Notes: a model not told the origin generated them from the letters alone. Shown: positions 9,652-18,668, counted from the stretch's first letter. The stretch is DNA of 64,000 nt from UBA4742 sp963773335 (GCA_963773335.1 CAVZAT010000002.1:124001-188000); one strand, 5' to 3'. A program made the numbers and translations.

Positions 9652-9760
9652 CCCTGGGCCGTTCCCCCTGGGCCGTTCCCCAAATCGGTGTAGATATCCA
9701 CGCCCGAGGGGGCATTTCTGCGCGCAATTTCGGCAGGATCGCCAATTTCGGGGGGATCGG
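9652..9760 (+). repeat. Two sets of tandem direct repeats upstream of the receiver-only gene
   Basis: The 285-bp gap between the two regulator genes has two perfect 14-bp copies (CCCTGGGCCGTTCC at 9652-9665 and 9666-9679). It then has two 18-bp copies differing at three positions (starting CAATTTCGG at 9725 and 9743). The second pair sits in a locally AT-richer stretch about 160 bp before the next start. The rest of the gap shows no gene. The repeats could be a regulator array, but no operator is proven. Confidence 0.6.
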
Positions 9761-9918
9761 CGAAGCCCGACCCACAGGCCAGCACCCCCGACGAGGGCGG
9801 GGTCGCATCCTGGGCCGGCCGAGTCGGTCGTGGGACACTCGATGGAGCGCCCGGTGTCGTACCTCGCGACGACGCATCATCCGCTGGGCCACCGCTTCGC
9901 CGGACCTGAGGGACCCGC

Positions 9919-10329
9919 TTGGAGACCGACCCCATCGCCGTGCTGATCGTGGACGATCAGGCGCCGTTCCGAGCCGCGGCGCACGCCGTCATCGGCGTGA
10001 CCGCCGGCTTCGAGGTGGTGGCCGAGGCCGACTCGGGCGAGGCGGCGGTGGCCGAAGCCCGGAACCTGCGCCCGGCGCTGGTGCTGATGGACATCAACCT
10101 GCCCGGGATCAACGGGATCGAAGCGACCCGCGAGATCGTGACCGACAAGCCGGACACCGTGGTCATCCTGATGTCGACCTACAACGCCGGGGATCTACCC
10201 GCCGACGCCGCCACCTGTGGCGCGGCCGACTACGTCCACAAGGAGGACTTCAGCCCCGACGAGGTCCGCCGCATCTGGGTCGCCCGAGGTGGGGCCGATC
10301 CCGCCGACCCCGCGGCATCGCTCGGCTGA
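9919..10329 (+). CDS. Receiver-only response regulator
   Basis: The 136-residue protein is a lone receiver domain. It has the acidic pocket VDDQAPFR, the phosphoacceptor Asp in LMDINLPG, a switch-region MSTYN and a Lys in YVHKEDF. After the last helix there is only a short Ala/Pro tail, so no DNA-binding or enzymatic output is present. Single-domain regulators usually act as phosphate relays or sinks or bind a partner protein. The start is TTG 9919 with a GAGGG Shine-Dalgarno about 7 nt upstream; no better start precedes the VDD motif. It converges on the histidine kinase gene, whose stop is 3 bp away, so it is likely part of the same signalling set. Confidence 0.8.
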   Translation: METDPIAVLIVDDQAPFRAAAHAVIGVTAGFEVVAEADSGEAAVAEARNLRPALVLMDINLPGINGIEATREIVTDKPDTVVILMSTYNAGDLPADAATCGAADYVHKEDFSPDEVRRIWVARGGADPADPAASLG

Positions 10330-10332
10330 GCG

Positions 10333-12540
10333 TCAAGCCACCGGCACCGGCTCGTCGGTGGGGACGGTGCGGGTCTCGGCCAGCGGGATCCGACCCATGA
10401 TGGTGGAGCCCGCCCCGGCCGCGGAGGTCACCTCCAGGGTGCCGCCGATGGCCCCGAGGCGGTCGCGCATGTTGACGAAGCCGTGGCCGGCGCCGGCGAC
10501 TGCAGGGTCGAAGCCGGCGCCGTCGTCGTGGACCGAGAAGCACAGGACGGACGCAGGCGCCGGGCCGGCGGACCCGTTGACGGCATCGGCGGCCGCGGCG
10601 CCATCCTGGCCGTTGGAGCCGCTCGCTCTCGTCTGATGTCTGGCCGGCGAGGAACTCGCGGCGCCGACCCCTTCGAGGGTCACCCGCACGGTCAGCTCGG
10701 CACCGTCGCCGGCGTGCTTGCCTGCGTTCTGCATGGCCTCCAGGCAGCAGAAGTACACGGCTGTCTCGACCCCCTCGGGGTACCGGCCGATCTCGTCGGC
10801 CTCGACCGTGGTGGGAAGGGTGGCCCGGTTGGCCGCCGTCTGCAGCGCCTCGGGCAGGCCCCGGTCACGCAGGAGCGGGGGATAGATGCCGTGGGCCAGC
10901 TCGCGCAGCTCGGTCAAGGTGTCCTGCACGTCGCTGCGCAGCTCCTCCAGCATGGTCTGGGCGGTGGTGGGGTCGGTCTCCATCAGGCGGCGGGCCAGGC
11001 CGATCTTGACCGCCATGGCCACCAGGTGCTGCTGCGCCCCATCGTGCAGGTTTCGCTCGATCTGGCGACGAGAGTCGTCGGAGGCGGCCACGATGCGGGC
11101 CCGGGAGGCTCGCAGCTCCTGGTTGCGCTGGCGCAGCTCATCGAGCGAGGCCTGGAGGGCCGAGTCGAGCCGCACGTTGTGCAGAGCCAGCCCGAGCGGA
11201 CGGGCCAACTCGGCCAGGCCCTGGTCGTCCTCGTCGTCGAACGGCGCGGCGTCCCCCGGCCGCTCCACCACCACCAGCCCCAGGAGCTGGCCCAGGTGGC
11301 TGATCGACACCACGCGCACCAGGCTCGTCTCGCGGGCGGCCAGCAGCTCGGGGATCCAGACCTGGGCCCAGGCGTTGCCCGACACGTGGGCCCGCGACAC
11401 CACGGTGAGCTCCTCGCCGCTCAGCCGGATGCGGGCCGGGGGCCGGTTGGGCACCGAGGCCACTCGGTCGAGCACGCCGTCGGTGCCGGTCCACACCTCC
11501 GAGGAGGTGAGCCCGAGGGTCTTGTGCAGCGACTCGGCCAGCTGCAACAGCAGCTCGTCGAGGGGCACAGCCCGCGACATGCGTCCGGCGAAGGTTCGGA
11601 CCGGCTCGTCGGGCGCCCTGCGGTTGCCGTAGACGCGCTGGTTGGCCACCTCGGTGAGGCGACTTCGGGCCGGGATGGTCAACAGGGCGGCCACCGCGGC
11701 CGCCACCATCGACGAGGCCAGCACCTGGCGGTCGCTGGAGGTGGGGACGTGGCCGAGGCCGATCACCACCAGCAGGTAGGTCACCTCGACCACCGCGATG
11801 AGGCCGGCCACCACGATGGTGCGCACCAGCAACCGCTCGATGCGCCGCACGGTGGCGTCGAAGGTGCCGGCCACCAGCGCGAAGGGCACCAGGACCGACG
11901 CCCCCATGGCCACCAGTTCGGGCCGGTGTGGAAAGCCGATGATGGCGGCCAGCCCCAGCGAGCCCAGGGCGATGGTGGTCGCCACCACCACGGCCCAGCC
12001 CAGCCATTGGAGCCGGGCCCGTTCGAGGGCGGCCGCGGATCGGCAGCGGCCCAGGTAGCCGATCACGCCCAACCCGGCCAGAGCGACGGATTCCACCACC
12101 AACGGAACGGCCCGGGAGCCGGCGCCCGCGGCCGACACCACCACGGCCGCGACCGCGCCCGCGACCAGCGCGATGCCGACGACGGCACCCGACAAGCGGG
12201 AGGTGATCCTGCCGTCGGGGGTGACCACGGCCAGCACGGCCACCAGCGCGGGCACCAGGGCCATGGCCGGGGGCCAGACGTTGGCCGAGCCGGCCAGGGC
12301 CACGGCGAGGGCGGCCACCACCGGGCTGAGCCGACCGGTGCTCGGGCGCAGCGCGGTCACGATGGCGCCGACGGCCCACAGGCTCGCCACCGCGGCCAGG
12401 GTGATCACCGTGGCCGTGTGGCGCGCGGCCACGGCCGATCCGGCGCAGGCCAGCGCGGCCAGGGCCAGGGCGACGCCCAGCGCCCGCCACGCCGTCATCG
12501 ACGCCGGAGGGGATGCGGCCCGGGTGGAGGGCACGCTCAT
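10333..12540 (-). CDS. Membrane sensor histidine kinase (HisKA_3, NarL partner type)
   Basis: The 735-residue protein starts with about eight transmembrane helices (residues 15-310) and no large extracytoplasmic loop. A GAF-like region (about 340-480) and a coiled segment rich in Glu/Arg follow. The phosphoacceptor helix is HisKA_3 type (ERNLHDGAQQHL, His near 520), and the ATPase domain has NAGKHAG, DDGAGFD and GHGFVNMRDR boxes. A low-complexity Ala/Ser/Gly insert of about 45 residues interrupts the ATPase domain. The kinase would autophosphorylate and feed the NarL-type regulators. Its ATG at 12540 overlaps the stop of the upstream receiver-cyclase gene (ATGA), so the two are made together. 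Multi-helix N-termini of this type often sense membrane or lipid signals. Confidence 0.9.
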   Translation of the reverse strand: MSVPSTRAASPPASMTAWRALGVALALAALACAGSAVAARHTATVITLAAVASLWAVGAIVTALRPSTGRLSPVVAALAVALAGSANVWPPAMALVPALVAVLAVVTPDGRITSRLSGAVVGIALVAGAVAAVVVSAAGAGSRAVPLVVESVALAGLGVIGYLGRCRSAAALERARLQWLGWAVVVATTIALGSLGLAAIIGFPHRPELVAMGASVLVPFALVAGTFDATVRRIERLLVRTIVVAGLIAVVEVTYLLVVIGLGHVPTSSDRQVLASSMVAAAVAALLTIPARSRLTEVANQRVYGNRRAPDEPVRTFAGRMSRAVPLDELLLQLAESLHKTLGLTSSEVWTGTDGVLDRVASVPNRPPARIRLSGEELTVVSRAHVSGNAWAQVWIPELLAARETSLVRVVSISHLGQLLGLVVVERPGDAAPFDDEDDQGLAELARPLGLALHNVRLDSALQASLDELRQRNQELRASRARIVAASDDSRRQIERNLHDGAQQHLVAMAVKIGLARRLMETDPTTAQTMLEELRSDVQDTLTELRELAHGIYPPLLRDRGLPEALQTAANRATLPTTVEADEIGRYPEGVETAVYFCCLEAMQNAGKHAGDGAELTVRVTLEGVGAASSSPARHQTRASGSNGQDGAAAADAVNGSAGPAPASVLCFSVHDDGAGFDPAVAGAGHGFVNMRDRLGAIGGTLEVTSAAGAGSTIMGRIPLAETRTVPTDEPVPVA

Positions 12541-13913
12541 GACGCCGTCCAGGCCGGGTCGGGTCCGATGCGGAAGGGCGTGAGCGTGCCCTCGCGGCCC
12601 TTCACCGTGGTGGGGCCCATCGCTTCGGCGTCGATCGGCTGGGAGAGCGCGGCGATGGTGGCCTCGCTGCACACGGTCACCCCGGCCGGGCGGGCCAGGT
12701 CCTGTAGGCGTTGGGACAGGTTCACGGTGTCACCGACCAAGGTGTACTCCAGGCGTTCCTCGCTACCCAGCAATGCCGCGGCCACGTCGCCGGTGGACAG
12801 GCCGATGCCCAAGCCGAACGGAGCCAGGCCCTCAGCCTCCCAGGTCTGGTTCACGGCTGCCTGGCGACGGTGCATGGCCAGAGCGGCCTGTACAGCCCGA
12901 TCGGCGTGGTCGGGTTGGGGGAACGGCGCGCCGAAGACGGCCATGACGGCATCACCGACGTACTGCATGACGGTGCCGTCCAGGTCGAGGATGGCGGCGT
13001 TCATCTCCCGTCGGTGGGTGTTGAGCTGGCCGGCCAGCACGGTGGGATCGGTGGTTTCGGCGATGGTGCTGTAGCCCCGGACATCGGACATGAGCACCGT
13101 CACCTCCAGCCGCTCGGTGCGCTCGGCCGCCCCTCGATCGTCGCGCAGCTTCTGGGCCAGACCGCCCGGCAGGAGCCGGCTGAGGGTCTCTCCCTGCTCC
13201 TCGCGATCCACGATGGCGGCCTGGAGCAGGCGGAGGCGCCGCAGCGCCCCCTCGCCACCCGCCGACACGCCCTTGGCCAGCTGCACGAACAGCGATTCGA
13301 TGGCGGCGTTGACGGCTTCGGGCGTGGTGTGGTGGGAGGCGGCGATGGCCTTGACCGGTCGGCCCTGGGCCACCTCCTGGAGCAGCTGCTCGTCCTGGTC
13401 GGAGAGCTCGCCGTCGGCGCGCACCGGCGAGACCAGCGCGGCCACGATCTCCGGGTCGAGCATCGAGCCGCCGGTGGCCACCTCCCGGATGGCCGCGGCC
13501 AGGCGATTCCCGTCGCTCACCCGGTCCTTGAGCAGGTAGGCGTAGCCGGCCGCGCCCTGCTCGAGCAGGGCGATGGCGTACTCCGGTTCGTCGTACTGCG
13601 AGAGCACCACGATCCCGGTGCCGGGGTGGCGCTTGCGGACCTGGCGAGCGGCCTCGATGCCCTCTCGCTGGAAGGTGGGGGGCATGCGGATGTCGGTCAC
13701 CACCACCTGCGGATGAGCCGATTCGGCCGCCGCCACCAGTTCGTCGTAGTCGGCGGCCACGCCCACCACCTCGAGGTCGTCCTCGAGGCCGAGCAGGGCT
13801 CGCACCCCCTCGCGGACCAGCACGTTGTCATCGGCCAGCACCACCGTGATCCGGTCGGAACGGCCCTCAGGGGGCGCGGATGGGATCTCGATGTCGACGC
13901 GCTCGGAGCTCAT
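12537..13913 (-). CDS. Response regulator fused to class III adenylate/guanylate cyclase
   Basis: This 458-residue fusion has an N-terminal receiver (residues 18-140: VVLADDN, phosphoacceptor in VVTDIRMPP, VVLSQYD, YLLKDRV). A degenerate HTH-like linker (about 170-240) follows, then a class III cyclase domain (about 275-440). The metal-binding Asp is in LMSDVRGYST and the second acidic site in QYVGDAVMAVFG. The Asn/Arg transition-state residues lie in VGDTVNLSQRL. All core catalytic elements are present, so phosphorylation probably gates nucleotide cyclisation. The linker still resembles a NarL output domain, which suggests origin by replacing or extending a NarL regulator. ATG 13913 is chosen because the receiver begins shortly after. 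It is coupled to the kinase and divergent from a cyclic-nucleotide-binding gene. Confidence 0.9.
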   Translation of the reverse strand: MSSERVDIEIPSAPPEGRSDRITVVLADDNVLVREGVRALLGLEDDLEVVGVAADYDELVAAAESAHPQVVVTDIRMPPTFQREGIEAARQVRKRHPGTGIVVLSQYDEPEYAIALLEQGAAGYAYLLKDRVSDGNRLAAAIREVATGGSMLDPEIVAALVSPVRADGELSDQDEQLLQEVAQGRPVKAIAASHHTTPEAVNAAIESLFVQLAKGVSAGGEGALRRLRLLQAAIVDREEQGETLSRLLPGGLAQKLRDDRGAAERTERLEVTVLMSDVRGYSTIAETTDPTVLAGQLNTHRREMNAAILDLDGTVMQYVGDAVMAVFGAPFPQPDHADRAVQAALAMHRRQAAVNQTWEAEGLAPFGLGIGLSTGDVAAALLGSEERLEYTLVGDTVNLSQRLQDLARPAGVTVCSEATIAALSQPIDAEAMGPTTVKGREGTLTPFRIGPDPAWTAS

Positions 13914-14046
13914 CGCGCCATCACAGACGCGTACCGCCTGTTCCGGGAAGGGGGCCTGGACACGAGGATCGAGTGGTGCTGGCACCCGTGGCCACGGCCC
14001 GGCCAGCGCCCTTGGTGGCCGGCGCCGGGGTTCGTACGGTCGCTCC

Positions 14047-15057
14047 ATGCGCCACACCTCATCGGTCACGTCGATCTCGTGGATCCCCTCCGAAGCCGTG
14101 GTCGGGATCTCCAAGCCCATCTTCGAACTGGGCGTCACCCACTACGACGACCCGCCCGACGACCGGATCGACGACCTGGAGGCCTGGCGGAGCACCGACC
14201 GCTTCCGGTTCGCCAACCATCTGGCTGGCTGGATCGAGGTGGTTGACGGCCAGATCACCGACGCCGGCTACGGCGAAGACGCTCATGGCCTGATGGGCGC
14301 GACCACGGTGCGCCTGGGGGCGGGCGACGCCACCTTCGCCGCCGTGGGGCTCGACGACATCCGCAAGCCGCCCGAGTGGGTGGACGACGGCGTGCGCTTC
14401 GTGCAGACGGTGGGTGGGCGCACGGCCGTGCCCGCGCCCCGCCACGTGAAGCGCCCGCCGTTCGTGCGCCTCCAGGCACCGGTGGTGTGGACCACCCTGG
14501 CCCTCACCATCCGGGCCGACGGCTCGTCGTCGTTCGACGTGGCCGGGGCCTCACCGTTCCCCCGCCACTGGGTCTACGACGACGACGGCGTCCTGGCCGC
14601 CAAGGTGGGCCTGGCCGACTTCCGCGGCTGGTACCACGGGGCCCAGGGCCACCACACCCCCTGGGGTGACGAGGACACCCCGGCCCTGGTCACCGCGGTG
14701 GAGACGGCGCTCGAGCGCGAGTTGTCCGCCCAGATCATGCGCTCGGGGACCAAGCCCAAGACCTTCACCCTCAAGCCGGACGCCACGCTCACGACGCAGG
14801 GTGAGCAGGGAGCGGAGCTGTACCTGCTGCTCGACGGCGTGCTGGCCGTGGAGGTCGATGGCGAGATCGTGGCCGAGGTCGGCCCCGGGGCGGTGCTGGG
14901 CGAGCGCGCCGTGCTGGAGGGCGGGCAGCGCACCTCGACCCTGCGGGCTCTGACGTCGGTGCGGGTGGCCGCCGCCGGTGCCGGTCAGCTCGCGCCCGAG
15001 ACCCTGGCCGGGCTGGTCGGCGAGCACCAGCGCGAGTCGCTGGCCCCCGGTTCCTGA
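14047..15057 (+). CDS. Cyclic nucleotide-binding domain protein with novel N-terminal region
   Basis: The 336-residue protein has an N-terminal region of about 215 residues that I do not recognise (SISWIPSEAVVGI near the start; RHVKRPPFVRLQAP in the middle). It is followed by a cyclic-nucleotide-binding fold (about 225-320). The phosphate-binding cassette GPGAVLGERAVLEGGQRTST keeps Gly, Glu and the Arg that contacts the cyclic phosphate. No HTH follows, so it is not a CRP-type DNA binder. ATG 14047 is the first start compatible with the conserved N-terminus shared with its paralogue at 33530-34557. It is divergent from the receiver-cyclase gene, which makes it a plausible direct effector of that cyclase. 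Confidence 0.8.
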   Translation: MRHTSSVTSISWIPSEAVVGISKPIFELGVTHYDDPPDDRIDDLEAWRSTDRFRFANHLAGWIEVVDGQITDAGYGEDAHGLMGATTVRLGAGDATFAAVGLDDIRKPPEWVDDGVRFVQTVGGRTAVPAPRHVKRPPFVRLQAPVVWTTLALTIRADGSSSFDVAGASPFPRHWVYDDDGVLAAKVGLADFRGWYHGAQGHHTPWGDEDTPALVTAVETALERELSAQIMRSGTKPKTFTLKPDATLTTQGEQGAELYLLLDGVLAVEVDGEIVAEVGPGAVLGERAVLEGGQRTSTLRALTSVRVAAAGAGQLAPETLAGLVGEHQRESLAPGS

Positions 15058-15059
15058 GG

Positions 15060-15941
15060 GTGCGCCTGGCGCTGCTGGGCGTCCGGGGCTCGACCCCGGC
15101 GCCTGGGCACGAGTTCGCCCAGGTGGGTGGCAACACGGCGTGTGTGGCCATGGGCCCCGACGACGGCCCGCCGCGCCTCGTGCTCGACGCGGGGACCGGC
15201 CTGCGCCGCCTGACCGGTCTGCTGGCCGGCCAGGCATTCGCGGGCACGATCTTGTTGACCCACCTGCACTGGGATCACCTCCAGGGCCTGCCCTTCTTCG
15301 CGGCCGGGGATCGGGACGACGCCCGCGTTCGGCTGTGCCTGCCCGATCAGGGCGACCCGGTGGAGGTGTTGCGCCGGGCCATGTCGCCCCCGCACTTCCC
15401 GATCGGTCCGGAGGGTCTGCGAGGCCGATGGACCTTCGACGGGCTGGCGCCGGGTCGCCATGTGCTCGAGGGGTTCGAGGTGCTGGCCTGCCCCGTGGCC
15501 CACAAGGGTGGGCGGACCTTCGGCTACCGGATCTCGGACGGCTCGGCAGCGGTCGCCTACCTGCCCGATCACGCCTTGACCGACGCGGATGTCGATGCCC
15601 GACTCGATGAGGTGCAGGAGTTGATCGAGGGCGTGGACGTGCTGATCCACGACGCGCAGTTCACCCGGGCCGAGCAGGCGATCGCCCGCGACTACGGCCA
15701 CGCCACGGTCGAGGCAGCCCTCACCCTGGCCCGACGGGGTGGGGTCGGTCGTCTGGTGCTGTTCCATCACGCGCCCGGTCGCACCGACGCCGAGGTGCTG
15801 GCCCTCGGTGCGGAGCTGGGGCGAGCGGATGCCTCGGCGGGCGCCGGGGGCCTCGTCGAGGTCGAGGTGGGGACCGAGTCGACCGTGATCGTCCTGGGCC
15901 CCTCCAGCCGAGGCGAGGCCGCCGCATCGGCAAGACTCTGA
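15060..15941 (+). CDS. MBL-fold metallo-hydrolase
   Basis: The 293-residue protein is a beta-lactamase-fold metal hydrolase. The N-terminal LLGVRGSTPAPG strand leads to a metal-binding THLHWDHLQG (HxHxDH). Later ligands are in CPVAHKGG, YLPDH, LIHDAQ and the closing LVLFHHAPG. The order and spacing match the phosphodiesterase/RNase Z-like branch, including proteins annotated as 3',5'-cyclic nucleotide phosphodiesterases. That is notable because the gene begins 2 bp after the cyclic-nucleotide-binding gene and close to a cyclase, so a role in removing the second messenger is possible but unproven. The start is GTG 15060 next to the upstream TGA. Length is normal. Confidence 0.85.
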   Translation: MRLALLGVRGSTPAPGHEFAQVGGNTACVAMGPDDGPPRLVLDAGTGLRRLTGLLAGQAFAGTILLTHLHWDHLQGLPFFAAGDRDDARVRLCLPDQGDPVEVLRRAMSPPHFPIGPEGLRGRWTFDGLAPGRHVLEGFEVLACPVAHKGGRTFGYRISDGSAAVAYLPDHALTDADVDARLDEVQELIEGVDVLIHDAQFTRAEQAIARDYGHATVEAALTLARRGGVGRLVLFHHAPGRTDAEVLALGAELGRADASAGAGGLVEVEVGTESTVIVLGPSSRGEAAASARL

Positions 15942-15945
15942 GCCG

Positions 15946-17373
15946 ATGGCTGAGTTCTGGGATGCGGTGGTGGTGGGCGCGGGCCCGAACGGTCTGTGCG
16001 CGGCGGCGACGCTGGCCCGGGTGGGCTGGCGCGTGTTGGTGGTGGAGGCCGCCGGCTCAATCGGCGGCGGCACCCGATCGGGGCCCCTGACCCTGGACGG
16101 CTTCGTGCACGACCGCTGCTCGGCCGTGCACCCGATGGGGGTGGCGTCGCCCGCGCTTCGCGACCTCGACCTCACCGCGCACGGCGTCGAATGGCTCTTC
16201 CCCGAGGTCCAGGTGGCTCACCCCCTCGACGGCGGCCGGGCGGCGCTGGTGTCTCGGTCGGTGCCGGAGACGGCGACCTCCCTGGCCCTGGACGGTCCGG
16301 CGTACCGGCGGCTCTTCCACCCGTTGGTCACCTCGGCCGATGTCCTGACCGCCGCGGTCCTCTCTCCGCTCTCGCCGCCGCCGTTGGGCTCGGTGGCGGC
16401 CCTGGCCCGATTCGGCGCGTCGGCGGTGTGGCCGGCCGATCGCTTGGCTCGGCGCCGCTTCACCAGCGATGAGGCCCGGGGACTGCTGGCCGGCCTGGCG
16501 GCCCACTCCATGCTGTCGCTGCGCTCGCTCGGAACCGCAGGGTACGGCCTGTTCCTCGGATTGCTGGCCCACGCCGTGGGCTGGCCGGTGGCCCGGGGTG
16601 GGTCTCAGGCCATCGCTGACGCCCTGGTGTCGATGATCGAAGGGGCCGGTGGTGAGGTGGTCACGGGCCAGCTGGTCACCTCCCTCGACGAGCTGCCCAC
16701 GGCCAGGGCAACACTGCTGGACATCTCTCCTCGCCAACTGCTGAGCATCGGCGGGAGACGCCTGCCGGCTCGATATCGCCGGGCGCTGACGCGCTACCGG
16801 TACGGCTCGGGCGTGTGCAAGGTCGACTGGGCCCTCGACGGACCGATCCCGTGGGCGGCCGAAGGGGCCCGGCGGGCCGTCACGGTGCACGTGGGTGGGA
16901 CGCTCGACGAGGTGACCGCAGCCGAGGCCGACGTGATCGCCGGTCGACATCCCGAGCGGCCCTTCGTGCTGGTGGTGCAGCCCAGCGTGGTCGACCCCAC
17001 CCGGGCGCCCCCCGGCCAGCACGTGGGCTGGGCGTACTGCCACGTGCCCAATGGCTCGCTCGTGGACATGAGCGATCGGATCGAGGCGCAGCTCGAGCGG
17101 TTCGCGCCCGGCTTCCGGGATCGGGTGCTGGCCCGGCACGTGTCAGGGCCCGCGGACCTCGAACGGCACGATGCCAACTACGTGGGCGGCGACATCGCGG
17201 TGGGCCGTACCGACCTCACCCAGCTGGTCACGCGCCCGACGGTTTCGCGCCACCCGTGGCGCACCCCGGTTCCCGGTGTGTACCTGTGCTCGTCGGCCAC
17301 CCCGCCTGGTCCTGGCGTGCACGGCATGTGCGGGTGGCACGCGGCCACCCTGGCCTTGGCCGACCGCGGCTGA
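15946..17373 (+). CDS. NAD(P)/FAD-dependent oxidoreductase, phytoene desaturase-like
   Basis: The 475-residue flavoprotein begins with a dinucleotide-binding VVVGAGPNGLCAAATLA motif and VLVVEAAGSIGGGTRS, the second FAD contact of the amine oxidase/phytoene dehydrogenase superfamily. The C-terminal FAD motif is in the VYLCSSATPPGPGVHGMCG segment. Length and domain order match CrtI-like and retinol-saturase-like proteins. No carotenoid genes are nearby, so the substrate may be another lipid. The gene starts 4 bp after the MBL gene and is probably co-transcribed with it. A stem-loop follows 40 bp after its stop. Confidence 0.85.
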   Translation: MAEFWDAVVVGAGPNGLCAAATLARVGWRVLVVEAAGSIGGGTRSGPLTLDGFVHDRCSAVHPMGVASPALRDLDLTAHGVEWLFPEVQVAHPLDGGRAALVSRSVPETATSLALDGPAYRRLFHPLVTSADVLTAAVLSPLSPPPLGSVAALARFGASAVWPADRLARRRFTSDEARGLLAGLAAHSMLSLRSLGTAGYGLFLGLLAHAVGWPVARGGSQAIADALVSMIEGAGGEVVTGQLVTSLDELPTARATLLDISPRQLLSIGGRRLPARYRRALTRYRYGSGVCKVDWALDGPIPWAAEGARRAVTVHVGGTLDEVTAAEADVIAGRHPERPFVLVVQPSVVDPTRAPPGQHVGWAYCHVPNGSLVDMSDRIEAQLERFAPGFRDRVLARHVSGPADLERHDANYVGGDIAVGRTDLTQLVTRPTVSRHPWRTPVPGVYLCSSATPPGPGVHGMCGWHAATLALADRG

Positions 17374-17412
17374 CCGCCGCCGGTGAGGGCACCGCGCCCT
17401 GGGAGCCGCCCC

Positions 17413-17437
17413 GGAAGCCACCGATGACAGGGCTTCC
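17413..17437. terminator. Stem-loop between convergent genes
   Basis: A perfect 7-bp inverted repeat (GGAAGCC at 17413-17419, GGCTTCC at 17431-17437, 11-nt loop) lies between the convergent flavoprotein and DUF2855 genes. There is no clear U tract, so terminator function is inferred from position and structure only. Confidence 0.4.
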
Positions 17438-17563
17438 CCGGCTCCTGACCCGATGGACTGGGCCTACCGGTTGGCCGCCTGAGCGTCATGGTGCGCGAGA
17501 CCGGCTTCGACCGAAGGCGCCGACGGCGTGCCCGACGGGTTGGGTCGACGGGTTCCGCCCCGA

Positions 17564-18667
17564 TCAGGACGGGTCGTGGAGCGAGACGATGCGGCCGATG
17601 CTGGGAGCCACGGCGCCGTCGTAGACCGCCCGCCAGGTGGCCTGGGCCGCCTCGGGTCCTGACGAGCGCTCCACGGTCAGCCACCGCCGGCTGCCCGCCA
17701 CGAAGGCGGCCAGGGCGTCGGCGGTGCGGCGTTGGTACTCCTCGGGGCCCCACTCGTCGAGCCGGCGGCTGACCTCGGTCGGGGCGAAGAACAGCTCCGG
17801 GGTGGGGCCGATGGTGATGGCCACGGGCGGAGCGTCGTGGTGGCTCTTGCCGATGATCATGGAGTACCGGAGGTGGTCGCCCAGTCGCTCGTGGAGGGTG
17901 GCCAGGGCGGCGGCGTCGCCGGACATGTCGACCGACACGGCGTCGGTCGCCGCCAGCGAGCCCAGCCCGTCGTAGGTGACGACGTCGGTGTAGAAGCCCA
18001 GCGACCGCACGAAGTCGGTGTTGGCGGCCGAGGTGACGCCGATCACGGCGCCGACGCCGCGCTCGGAGGCCCGCTGGGCGAAACCGATGGCCGTCTTGGA
18101 CGACGCCGACAGCACCACGACGGCGTCGGCTCCGAACCAGGACTGGTCGGCGAAGAACTGGTCGGCCAGGAAGCCGGTGAGGAAGAGGCCCCGCAGCAGG
18201 GCGTGGCGGTCCTCGGCGTCGGCTCGGTGCTCGTCGTCGGTGTCAGGGTAGAGCGGGTCGCGGCTGGCCTCGACGTAGCTGCGGTACACGGGCGCGTGGG
18301 CCTGGCGGTGGGCGCCGTCGTCGCGGAGCCCCTCGGCGGTGGGCCCGACGGTGAGATCGACGTAGCGGGCCATGGGGTACCAGCCGTAGTAGCGGCCCCC
18401 GGTCGCCACCTCTGGGTGAGCCGTCTCGACGACCGTGGCCCAGCCCATGGCCGGCACCCGGCCCCAGGCGGGGTCGCCGGTGGGGAAGAAGTCCCAGTAG
18501 CCGAGCATCTCGCCTATGGCCGCGTAGGTGATGTTGTTGGCGGTGACGGCGAAGCGGTCCACCCGGAGGCGGACCTGGCCGGCGCCGAGGGGTGGGAGGT
18601 CGGCTCGGACCAGGCGGGTCGTGCCGAACGCCTGGCGATCGACCTCGAGGGTCGCGTTGCTGGTCAT
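17564..18667 (-). CDS. DUF2855 family protein
   Basis: The 367-residue protein matches the DUF2855 family, which resembles medium-chain dehydrogenase/reductases without the zinc site. The N-terminal VRLRVDRFAVTANNITYAAIG segment is characteristic and a Rossmann-like region lies around residues 195-260 (VVVLSASSKTAIGFA). No function is established for the family; NAD(P)H-dependent reduction is a structural inference. It starts 1 bp after the stop of the upstream FAD-dependent oxidoreductase, on the same strand, so the pair is very likely an operon acting on one substrate. ATG 18667 is the only sensible start. Confidence 0.8.
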   Translation of the reverse strand: MTSNATLEVDRQAFGTTRLVRADLPPLGAGQVRLRVDRFAVTANNITYAAIGEMLGYWDFFPTGDPAWGRVPAMGWATVVETAHPEVATGGRYYGWYPMARYVDLTVGPTAEGLRDDGAHRQAHAPVYRSYVEASRDPLYPDTDDEHRADAEDRHALLRGLFLTGFLADQFFADQSWFGADAVVVLSASSKTAIGFAQRASERGVGAVIGVTSAANTDFVRSLGFYTDVVTYDGLGSLAATDAVSVDMSGDAAALATLHERLGDHLRYSMIIGKSHHDAPPVAITIGPTPELFFAPTEVSRRLDEWGPEEYQRRTADALAAFVAGSRRWLTVERSSGPEAAQATWRAVYDGAVAPSIGRIVSLHDPS

Positions 18668-18668
18668 G

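Noticed and set aside
10483..13074. 863-codon open frame on the plus strand opposite the histidine kinase
   Set aside because: It is Gly/His/Arg/Gln-rich antisense composition with no family resemblance. The minus strand carries clear kinase and cyclase motifs.
15060..15941. Firm annotation as a cyclic nucleotide phosphodiesterase
   Set aside because: The MBL motifs are shared by many hydrolases; only the neighbourhood suggests a cyclic nucleotide substrate.
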